Assembly (NCBI GenBank): GCA_036346355.1 | Contig: CM070585.1 | Location: 6,897,001 to 6,961,000, forward strand | DNA: 64,000 nucleotides | DNA from: Rhipidocladum racemiflorum | Lineage: Eukaryota > Streptophyta > Magnoliopsida > Poales > Poaceae | Direction: 5' to 3' | Part shown: one piece after another, positions 21,301 through 29,957 of the stretch | Layout: the number at the start of each line of letters is the position of its first letter | Position numbering within the stretch: position 1 is the stretch's first letter | The notes under the pieces: generated by a model | The model's database searches: none | Told to the model about the DNA's origin: nothing | The model's input: the letters and a program-made list of their open reading frames with translations, nothing else | Position numbers and translations under genes: made by a program

Positions 21301-21756
21301 GCCCTTGAGTTTTGCAGCCATATCATTCATCATCATGATGTGCTCACGAACACTGCTAGAGCCATCATACTTACTCGTGAGCATCTTCATGATCAAAGTA
21401 CTGGCATAAACTTTTGAGGAGCCCTTAAATTGCTCCTCGACTGAGGCCAAGTACTTCTTAACGTTGTCGGAATCAGGGATTGCTCCCCTTATCGCGACAG
21501 ATATGGTGCTCTTTATAATCATCAAAGACATGCGGTTGGAACGCTCCCACTTTTTCGCTGTCAAATCATAGAGTTTCTTTTTCTCAGTGAAACTCTCATC
21601 TTCAGCGGAAGGAGGTACGGGGGCATCCTCACGTAATGCATAGTCTATGTCAATAATACCAAGGACAATCTGAACTCTTTCCTTCCAAGAAGGAAAGTTC
21701 GTTCCTGTCAGCTGCTTAATGCCGTTCAAATAAGCGGCAACATTAGCGTTGTTCAT
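18376..21756 (-). CDS. Copia C Gag-Pol polyprotein (gag, PR, IN, RT)
   Basis: The start is taken at MNNANVAAYLNGIKQL, since the 20 upstream in-frame residues are hydrophobic and lie in the leader. Counting from the upstream Met at 21816, a gag domain covers 40-225 and a CCHC knuckle (C280, C283, H288, C293) follows. The protease active site is WWIDLGATVHV, with Leu where Ser or Thr is expected. The GAG-pre-integrase HCRLGH is at about 468-473. Integrase has Asp 528, Asp 591 and Glu 637. RT has YGLKQASRQWY and LYVDDILLAS. The frame ends with an in-frame TAA after NFGTF, just before RNase H. About 1126 codons remain open. The protease change should block polyprotein processing. Confidence 0.92.
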   Translation of the reverse strand: MNNANVAAYLNGIKQLTGTNFPSWKERVQIVLGIIDIDYALREDAPVPPSAEDESFTEKKKLYDLTAKKWERSNRMSLMIIKSTISVAIRGAIPDSDNVKKYLASVEEQFKGSSKVYASTLIMKMLTSKYDGSSSVREHIMMMNDMAAKLKGMDMAISDGFLVHFIMTSLPPEYNAFKINYNTQKEQWTMSELIAMCVQEEERVKAERKDQVFHVGHGKRKFQGEAKSKKKLHFSPKAESSKPKQKEKATATSTSDGPICRFCKTSGHVQKDCAGFMKWLAKKGNDEISFIDETLYADLSPNTWWIDLGATVHVSNSLQGFLTVKTVRKGERSLRVADGKKAEVEAVGTLSLILDSGFTLLLNNVVYVPSIRRNLISVSLLDDDGYTCIFGNNKCIVNLNSNNVGLATRRDKLYMLHLSEFLVSMNVCDATNKRKRSLGDETSSKLWHCRLGHISKGRMEHLIKEEILQPLDFSDSDHCIDCIKGKYVKQIKKGATRSTGILELIHTDICGPFPVTSVDGYNSFITFTDDLSRYGYIFPIRDRSESLDKFKIFKAEVENQLNLKIKVVRLDRGGEYYGRHAPYGQIPGPFAKFLSENGIIAQYSTPGEPQQNGVAERRNRTLMDMVRSMMSYSSLPVSLWMEALKTAAHILSRVPSKSVPKTPYELWTGRKPSLKYLRVWGCPAEAKVFNPHLGKLDPKTISCHFIGYPERSKGYRFYCPNHITKFVETRHAIFLENDEISGSSEARKIDLEKVRTYVPLPIIQENIVPVPHTVIPPAENPGVEPPSENSDFNSTAPNDEPQLPSVIANEPLRRSQRERRSANPNDYVVYMNEDVCDIGKVDDPTSFKEAMTTKNSSKWLEAMQDEIKSMSINDVWDLVEIPDGVKTVGCRWVYKTKHDSKGNVERFKARLVAKGFTQREGIDYIDTFSPVSKKDSLRIVMALVAHYDLELHQMDVKTVFLNGDLHEDVFMAQPEGFVVEGKEHMGCRLKKSIYGLKQASRQWYLKFDETIRNFGFKENDVDNCIYIKIKGSKFTILVLYVDDILLASSDMDMLYETKRFLSANFDMKDLGDASYVLGIEIHRDRSKGILGLSQKAYIDRVLKRYNMHNCSATPAPIVKGDNFGTF

Positions 21757-21816
21757 GGCTGAATCAAGAAAATAGAATATAATCAATAAACATTGGAGAA
21801 AATAAATGTCTTGCAT

Positions 21817-23158
21817 GAAAATTAACCCTACGTTGGTCTGATTAATAACATGCTAATGACAGGAAAAGGAACTGAATTAATTTATGGGTAACACATGGTC
21901 ATAAACAACGTTGGTCAGAATATGATCATGGTTATAACATAATCCCAGTTTTAATTAAATAAGTATGATACATAGTTATAATCAACTTTGGTCAGAATAT
22001 AACTATGATCACAAAATAATCCCAAAACATTATTAAATCTCTAATCAATATTTCCCGTTGGTTCCATATTAATTAGAGACATACTCGTAAATAAACATGA
22101 AATTAACTGTCAAATTAAATAAATTGCCCACAAATTTAATCATAAAATTAATCTAAATATTAATGTCCAGAATAAAATTCAATACAACAATAATGCCCAG
22201 GAATTAAAATTGAATAATGATTATTGCTGAAATTAAATAAGACACAATAAATAAATAATGAATTGAGTTAAACAGTGAATGGGCTCAAAACACAAATGGC
22301 CTTGCGGCCTGACGTGCAAGTCAGCCCAAAATGCAAGCCGGCCCAAGGACCGTGAACACGAGGCCCAGCAAAAACCTCGGCCCAAACAAGCGCAGGCCAA
22401 GCGCACGCGAATCGTGACCATCGGATCGAACGGACGGTCGAGATCGATCGGGGATCGAACAAAAAACTGGGCGCTGGAAACCCTAACCCTAAAACCACTT
22501 CATTCCCGATCCGGAAAAATCGCACACCGGCGATGGCGCGACGCGGCAACGGCGACTTCGAGCGAGGCCGATGCAGCGAGACAGCGCGAGCTAGGCGGCG
22601 CGCACGGGCGAAGGGACGGGCGTGCGAGGGTGCGGCCGAAGGCGAGCAGGCGCGCGGGCGAGGGCTAGCTCACATGGGCGAGAGCTAGCAACCGAGCGGA
22701 GCTGCGACGGCGCTCGGGTGAAGCAAAGGTGAGTCGCGCGCACGAGACCGAACGCGAGGGCGACGGTGCGCGCACGAACTCCGGCGGTCAATAAGGTAAG
22801 CCCCAAACTCCTTAAAACATTAGGGTTCTTCATGATTTGGGGATTTTCGGGCTTTAGAGTTCAGGATTTTGGGGTTTTGAGGGGCAAATCCGAATGAAAT
22901 TTGGGATTTAGGGTTTCGGATCGAAGTTTCAGAGTTTTGATCTCTTATCCCCTCCTTCTAAATGCTAAATCGAGGCCTAATTAGCCCTAATCCGAACCAA
23001 ATTAGCACTAAGCCGAGACTAATCCGCCCAAAAACAGCATCAACCGACAGTAAAAGGATCTAAACCGGGACTAATAAGCCCTAAACCGAGCAATCAAGAA
23101 CTAAATCGACGCATAAGAATTAATCCGGGTTCTAATGGGATCATGATTAGACTAGTGT
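21817..23158 (-). other. Untranslated leader of copia C
   Basis: About 1.3 kb between PBS and gag with no long frame on the element's strand. The part near gag is AT-rich and 22300-22830 is GC-rich. Confidence 0.6.
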
Positions 23159-23171
23159 GGCTCTGATACCA
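23159..23171 (-). other. PBS of copia C (initiator Met tRNA type)
   Basis: On the minus strand TGGTATCAGAGCC follows the LTR end after two bases (TT). This is the standard plant copia primer site. Confidence 0.9.
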
Positions 23172-23173
23172 AA

Positions 23174-23655
23174 TGTTAGAGTAATTTCTAAGTGCTAAGT
23201 CTTCTAGCCTAAGTCATGATCACTAGTAATGCGGAATAAGATCATTAGGACTAACCCGGAGAAGTAGATGATGCCATTAGTCGTTCTTGTTGCTGGTGTA
23301 GAAGAAACAGTAGAGGTTCACCGTGATCCTCACGGTGGCGATGAAGATGAAGTAGTCACTGTGGTCCTCTCCTTGTCCTAATGGAGAGGATGTGAGCACC
23401 GAGAGTTCTTCACGGTGGTGGTGTTGATCTTCGTTAGCCTCAGTGCCAGGAACCCTAATCGGAAGGGGTGTTTGGAAGTAGCAGACTCGTGAACACCGAA
23501 AAACCAAAACCCGAGTGCCGGCTCCTTCCCATTTTATATGGCGTTAGCTACGGGACCAAACCAAATAGATCGTTGATGCGTTCCCGATTAACACGCGAGT
23601 AGTGGGTCAAACCCTAAAATCTCGGATCGGCAGTTAGCCGAGATCATATCCAACA
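23174..23655 (-). repeat. 5' LTR of copia element C
   Basis: 482 bp partner of 16985-17466, next to the PBS, with TCTTT directly outside. Confidence 0.92.
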
Positions 23656-24011
23656 TCTTTGTATATTATCTACTCTTTGTTTTAGGATGTGCAAGCTTGG
23701 AAAAGAATTGGGACTAATTTCTGCAGAAGAAAGGGTAATATCATTTCTATTGCAATTTGTATGTTAAAGTACTCAGCAAAAAATATGAACTTTAGGTTTT
23801 GTCTAGCCTAAAAAAAGACAGAACAAGCAATGTACTATACATGAACATATTTTCTTATCCATTTATATGTTCTAGACTCCTAAATTTCTGATCACCAATT
23901 GTTAGTGTTTTCTTGTGAGAAGCGACACCATAGCTGCAAATTGAAAACTTAGCATGAAGATCAACCATGCCAACTATTTTCAGGTTTATCATGCTTGAAA
24001 ATTCGAACCTT
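23656..24011. other. Flank between copia C and retroposon
   Basis: AT-rich. With the copia removed it joins 16984. It contains an exon-like piece, TTTTAG then GATGTGCAAGCTTGG, near 23682, followed by GGTAATATC, which could be a short spliced exon. I cannot identify a gene. Confidence 0.25.
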
Positions 24012-24025
24012 ATTATATATCTACA

Positions 24026-25203
24026 GGAACAGCGCGAGTGGCCTCCTGAGTCGTCCGCGGGCGACTTGGGAGGCGATTTCAAATCCCTAGCCAAGCGCCT
24101 CCCCAACTCCACCACCTACCTCGCCGCCGCCGCCGGCTAGCCGTCGGGGCTTCCTTCCCCAGAAACGGCGGCGGCGGGGCATCCTCCCCCCTTACTTCTT
24201 CTTCTTCCCCTCTCATCCTTCTCCTCCTCCCCCCAGCTTGGCCTCAACGGCGAGGATTGTTGTTCTCCTTTCCAGATCTAGGTGCTTGTTCCCTCAAGAT
24301 CCGTTGTGGGCGTGATGCGGTCGGGCAGCCGGGAGGTGGGTTCCCCCAGCGATGTGTGCGGCTTGTGGGCGATGGGCGACGGCGACCTCTCTGCTCCGAG
24401 GGCGGTACAAGCCACGGCGTGGTTCCGCGACTCCGACGGTGAGGCTCCTCTGCGCTGCTGGTAAGGCAGACATAGTCGCGGCGAGCCCCGCGAGTGGCGG
24501 CCGAGGCGGGGGTGGAGCCATGTAGGAAGCTTTGTTTTGGCCGGATTTGTGACCGGGGGATTGCAGCCATGAAGGACGCCGTCGGTTGAGCTTCATGTGG
24601 TGGAGCTGCGGCGGGCTTCAGCGTCTCGGTGAGTTGTGCAGGAGGAGCAGGAAGAGGAGGCGAGGGCTGTCGGTGAGCTGTGCAAGAAGAGCAGGAAGAA
24701 AAGGAGGGAAGCCGCCGGCTGTTCTTCAGGCGGTGGAGCTGCGGCGGCTTTCGGTGTCGGCGAGAGGTGCAGGAGGAGCAAGAGAAGGAGGCGAGGGCGT
24801 CGGAGTTGGTTATTGAAGCTCCAGCTTGGAGGTCATCCGAGAGGTTCAGGAGGCGAGGGCCGGGTGTTGTTGATTGCCGGGGAACTCCACGAGGCGTGCT
24901 CGACCGGAGGGTAAGGAGACTAGGCTGGAGGGGGAACAGTAGCTCTTCGAGTTTCTCCGTGGTAGTGTTGGTGTGCTCGTGGCGCCTGTGCTTGCAGCGA
25001 TCAGGGCGGTGGGGTATGTTGCTGCGGCCGAGGTTGGCGCAGCGTTGTATTCAGGCTGTTTTCCGCGTTTGCGGGTGAGCTCGGTAGCGTTGGCCGAGAG
25101 TTGCGTTTGTTGCTGCTTTCTGCGGCGGTTTTCTTTGTTTTGCCCTCTTCGGAGGTTTTCCTTCTTCTTAATGAAATGACAGAGCTCCTGTCCTAAGTTT
25201 CGA
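24026..25203 (+). mobile_element. Non-autonomous LINE-like retroposon, 1.18 kb
   Basis: The insert is flanked by a perfect 14 bp duplication, ATTATATATCTACA, at 24012-24025 and 25204-25217. The 5' part is GC-rich (CGTCCGCGGGCGACTTGGG) like a grass LINE 5' UTR. The 3' end reads TTCTTAATGAAATGACAGAG and then GCTCCTGTCCTAAG, close to the terminal motif of grass LINEs. No RT or endonuclease frame is present and no poly-A tail is left. It looks like an internally deleted LINE or a large SINE-like derivative mobilised in trans. Open frames inside (24586-25078) are low-complexity and probably not genes. Confidence 0.7.
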
Positions 25204-25217
25204 ATTATATATCTACA

Positions 25218-26469
25218 TGTTGTCTTTTGATGTTGTGTCAAGATCAAGTTGATCATGATAATTCATTACATGATTAGCACATATTGCTAAGTCCCGCACA
25301 ACAATATGGATAATGGTGTTCTACGATTTGAGCATGTGTGTATCAACATGAAATTCACTCTAGATTCGGATGGTTGGACAAGACTGTTAAAATGATTCCT
25401 TAGTATTTTTCTTATTCAATTTGCCAATTGATTTTTTAATGCATTGATGCTCTCTGAAATTATCAACTTTTGAGCATGACAATCTTCTTTGCCATGTCAA
25501 TCATCTACTTTAGATGCATACTCTTCTAATTGTGAGCAAGATATGCTCGAGTGTGTGCAGATCCTGATCAGAAAATTTATATATGCTTATTGGTTCCCTT
25601 TCCTATAGTTGTTGATATTCGATTTCATCTAACTCTCAAGATTATAAGAAAATAAAGAACAGCTAAATTTTTGTTTCAGTCAAAAGAGTTCCTTTTATAC
25701 ATGTACAGTTCTACAACACAATATTGAGGAGGAGATATATAAGATGGTTGCCTGGTTGGTATCCCGATGGTTTCCATCAGACTTATTTTTAATGTTACGT
25801 CTTTTGCTCATTTTTTCAATCGTGTTTCTTACTTTCTTTTGTTCCAAGTCAGAGGGCCACCTAATGTGACAATTCTGTATCCTATTGGTAGGCAAACATA
25901 TTGAAGCAGTTGTTTGTTAAACTAGAGGATTCAATTAAGATTTCTGGATGCTTTCTTGGAAGGTAATCCTTTGTGTCTGAGCATTACTGCAGATTCATCA
26001 TGCATATTGCATCCTCTGTAATGTTATTGCTTATTAATTCATCCAAAACTCTAGTGAGCTTATCATTTTCTGCAACTAAGTTGGTATATATTTCCTAGAC
26101 TATTCATATATATACTTTATAAATTTAGTATGACTTTTTTCAATCATACATTTTTTCATCGTATTAAGTGTTTAATGAATTTATTCTTGTGCAGAGAAAT
26201 TATCTTTTTTAAAAACAGAGACTTATTTGGTCGTTTCTTAAGGATAAATGCATGTCGATTCTTGGATAACTTCATTTGTTGTTTCTTGCATGGTGCATGC
26301 TATCGAAGTAGCCTTAGTTCTACAGTGTGCCTTCCTCAAATCTTGATATTGCTTTAGGCTTGGCCTATTTTCTATGGTGCTTTTTTTTACATGTTCTCCT
26401 TCAATACGTTACTAAGTCTAGCTCATTATCTTATCTCATAGTTACTGTATTATTCGCAAACGCTAACTT
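25218..26469. other. AT-rich sequence, no gene seen
   Basis: Short frames only, with no family recognised. It ends in a Helitron-like hairpin, so part of it may be a Helitron body, but no 5' terminus was found. Confidence 0.35.
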
Positions 26470-26500
26470 ACGCGGCGTGCCGCCGCGTACACATTCATAG
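26470..26500 (+). mobile_element. Helitron-like 3' terminus
   Basis: ACGCGGCG, loop TGC, CGCCGCGT makes a perfect 8 bp stem at 26470-26488. It is followed by 12 bases ending CATAG and then T. Helitrons end in a short GC hairpin about 10-12 bases before CTRR inserted before T. Here the terminal tetranucleotide would be a variant of CTAG. No 5' TC end was identified. Confidence 0.3.
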
Positions 26501-29275
26501 TATTTTCGAAACCTCTACAGTTTGTCAAGCTCAGCCAATGGGTCTGGTACTTTCATTATATCAGCTTGAATTTCATTAAAATACATAGGATATTTTTCAA
26601 TTTATTCACTGTGATAATAAGGTACTAAAAGATTAAAATATCTTTTAAAATCATCTGTCATTCCATCTGCAGACAAAGGTTTAGAGACGTCTTTTGATAT
26701 GACAAATGAATCATCTTTAACTTTCATATCAGATATTACTCATTCTCCTCCCCAGTAGTCGTTTGCTTTGTCAGTCATAATAATAAAATTCATGTAGCCT
26801 CTAGCAAGCTTCCTTTCAGCATGTCAAAATATTAAACTCTTCCTCTGGTGCGACGAAGTTTGATAACTTTAATCAAGTTATTTCGCTCACAAATTCATCA
26901 AAAGATATGTTGCTGTATGTAAAGAAATTTCAGTTATAAATTTTTTTGTTGCTACAAGAAAAATAAAATTAGTTATCCCTTTTATTTCAGATATTACAAA
27001 TCAGATCTACCTAGTGGAGGCATATCGTGAATAATTAATTTGATCTGCTCTAACATTTTTTTTCCATATTTTTGTTTAATTAGATATCGGACAACAGTTT
27101 GTAATATTTTATTATGAACCCTAGAAAATGATTAATATCATATGACAGTAGGTGATTAATATCATAGACTAAAAAATAAGTTTATGTGAAGGACATATGT
27201 GTACTAGTGTATTGTTTATCCCAAATCGACCTTTCAATCAGTTGACTAGTATCACAATCAGTTGGTTATTACAGAAACTTAATAGTAAATAAAAAAAGAT
27301 TACTGTTGTAGGGACGAGGGTGTACAAACTTCTAAATAAAGTGAAATTGGATATGAATTTTGAACGAACCTTTCGTTGTTGTTTCGAACATCTGCAGGAA
27401 GTTTTTTATCGTGCTGATCGATATGAGAAAAGTGGACATGCATATTTAAGGACCCATAGTGTTGTATAGTTTTGACCACATTTTCATATAAAGGGGCAAT
27501 GTCATTATCCTCCGTGAACCTACATACGCTCAGTCAAAACACAAAATTCAATTCAAACTGCAAACAGATAAGAATACTCTAATTCAATCCGCAAATGCAA
27601 AAGAAGAAATAATAAGCCTACCCTCTTAGAAGGTTCAGAAATATGTTACACACATAGATTTGAGCCATCCTGTCGACAACAAGAGACTTAAGACTGCCAT
27701 GTCAAAAAGAATCACCAGAAATTTCTGTCATACTGTGAAATGTGTGCTTCTTGACATCCTTTTGTTTTCGTGCCAGTCTCTTCAAGCAACTCTTGATACA
27801 AGCTGTTAAACTTTCTGGTGACAGCTTGAAGGAAATGGCAATGTTACTAATGATAACCCTGGGTTACTAGGAAATGGCAAGTGATTTATAATGAAATGTT
27901 ACTAGGACTACCACATCAAGTGCCACATCAAGTGATTTATAATGAAATGTTATTAGCTAATTCATAAGTTTAACAGCTTGTAACAGAAATTTCTGGTGAT
28001 TCTCATTTGATATAACAATCCTAAGTCTCATGTTGCCAACAAGATGACTCAAATCTATGTGTGTAATATATTTCTAAACAGGAGTAAGCTCATTATTTCT
28101 TCTTTTCCGTTTGCGGATTGAATTGGGGTCGTCTTATATGTTTGCGGTTTGAATTAGAGTTTGTGTTTTAACTGAGAGTATGTAGGTTCACGGACGACAA
28201 TGACACTGCCCCTTTCTAAGAAGGTGTAGTCAAAGCTATGCAACACTGTGGGTCCTTAAATATGCATGTCCATTTTTCCTATATCGATCAGCACGATAAA
28301 AAACTTTCTGCAGGTGTTTCAAACAACTACGAAAGGTTTGTTAAAAATTCACATTCAATTTTACCTTATTTTGAAGTTGATACACCCTCGGCCCTACAAC
28401 GGTTATTTTTTTTTTATTCGCTGTGAAGTTTCTGTACTAACCAACTGATTGTAGTACTATTCAACTGATTGAATGATCAATTTGGGATAAACGATAGACT
28501 AGTACACATATGCTCTTGACATAAACTCATTTTCTAGTGTACGATATCATCACCTACTGCCTGTGATTAATATTATTTTAGCATTTTTTTTAGTATTTAT
28601 AATGAAATGTTACAAGCTATTGCCCGATATCTAATTGAACAAAAATATGGGAAAAACGAAGGAAAAAATGTTGGAGTAGATCAAATTGATTATTCGCAAT
28701 GTGCCTCCACAAGATAGGTCTGATTTATAATATCTGAAATAAAAGGGATAACTATTTTTGTTTTTCTTGTAGTAACAAATAAAAATATAACTGAAATTTC
28801 TTTACATGCAGCAACGTATCTTTTCAGGAATTTGTGAGTGAAAATAACTTGATTAAGGTTATCAAGCTTGATCCCACCAGATGTAGAGTTTAATATTCTG
28901 ACATATGCTGGAAGGAAGCTTGTTAGAGGCTACATTTGCTGAAAAGAAGCTTGCTAGAGGCTACATTTGCTGGAGGCTACATGAACTTTATTATTATGAC
29001 AAGGCAAACCACTGCTTGGGTGGAGAATGGGGTATCTCTGACATGGAAGTTAGAGGTGATTCATTTGTCATATTAAAATATGCCTCTAAACCTTTGTCTA
29101 CAGATAGAATGGTAGAGGATTTCAGAAGATAATTCAATCTTTTACTGCTTTATTATCACAGTGAAGAAATTGAAGAATATCTTTTGTATTTTAATAAACT
29201 TCAAGCGGACATAATGAAAGTACCAGAACCATTGGCCGAGCCTAACAAACTAGAGAGGTTCCAAAATATATGGCT
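26492..29275. repeat. Large inverted repeat with arms of about 1.3 kb
   Basis: The left arm (26492-27813) is the imperfect reverse complement of the right arm (27966-29275). Anchor pairs include 27797-27813 with 27966-27982 (exact), 27711-27730 with 27981-28000, and 26510-26560 with 29180-29260. The loop of about 150 bp has two copies of GTGATTTATAATGAAATGTT. The outer part of both arms carries the same coding-like text (RGYMNFIIMTDKAN-like, then DDSFVI and KPLSADGM on the minus strand of the left arm), an unrecognised protein fragment with stops. The arms have diverged by substitutions and small indels, for example a 66 bp insert at 27731-27796. Confidence 0.8.
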
Positions 29276-29600
29276 GCCCATATAGCATTTATGCCCCCCC
29301 GTAAGCAGATCTATACTCTTCTGTCAACTTTTCGAGGATTGTGGTTCCTTACGGATGGAGAAGCAGCAAACATATAAGCCCTTGGAATTCAAAATTGATT
29401 CTATGGATGACTGGAGGGACCTTGTCGATTGGACACCCCTCTCGACTGAAGTGTATGACTACAATACTAATCCCAATAATGGTACCTTTTACGCTAACAC
29501 GTATTGGCATTTATTGAAATTTGCAAGACACTTCACTTCGCATGTGCTAGATTACACAAAGGTAATCACATTGCCTCCCCTGATGTATGCCTTATTCTGA
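28890..29600 (+). pseudogene. Fragment of an unrecognised grass protein gene
   Basis: The right arm encodes MEVRGDSFVILKYASKPLS and KADIMKVPEPLAE-like text across frames. The unique sequence beyond the arm holds an open frame from 29355 to 29600 with MDDWRDLVDWTPLSTEVYDY and YWHLLKFARHFTSHVLDY. The spacing and matching style suggest one gene, with a possible splice donor after DYTK (GTAATC). The first part is frameshifted. I do not recognise the family and assign no function. Confidence 0.4.
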
Positions 29601-29957
29601 AATTATTTCATTTGTTTTTATTTGAAAGGGCAATGGTGTCCAAGAGATCCAAGACATCATCATTACTGATTTGATTTTGGCACAGTTTCTTGCTCATTTC
29701 CTTGAAATTTTTTTCTTGTTTCTTTTTTCTTATAATATGTTGCATGTATTTCATAATGTGTTTTGTGAGAGTTTTTATCTCTTTCGTAGCTTCTTCCGCG
29801 CGTGGTTCCACTAATCTATACTTTGAAATAGTGTAAAAGTTCATTTTTTACCCATAATATGAGACTGACCAGCTAATATTGTACATAGTCTCTAATTTCG
29901 AGAGCTTTAATCAAATAAAACACACTTTAGCTTATAGATGTGTAATATTAAATAAAA
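29601..29957. other. AT-rich spacer, no gene seen
   Basis: No feature recognised between the orphan fragment and the LINE. Confidence 0.4.

Larger units (their letters stand above)
16985..23655 (-). mobile_element. Full-length Ty1/copia retrotransposon (element C)
   Basis: 6671 bp, bounded by 482 bp LTRs (TGTTAG to CCAACA) and flanked by TCTTT on both sides (16980-16984 and 23656-23660). The domain order gag, protease, integrase, RT, RNase H on the minus strand is that of copia. The PBS matches initiator Met tRNA. The LTRs differ at one base that I could find, so insertion was recent. Pol is nevertheless broken by an in-frame stop and a frameshift near its end. Confidence 0.95.

Noticed and set aside
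22478..22493. Telomere-like AAACCCTAACCCTAAA in the copia C leader
   Set aside because: Only two units. Such short runs are common in plant leaders and promoters and give no sign of an interstitial telomere array.
24586..25078. Overlapping plus frames of 76-132 codons in the retroposon
   Set aside because: Arg/Gly/Ser-rich text in three frames at once shows GC bias, with no domain.
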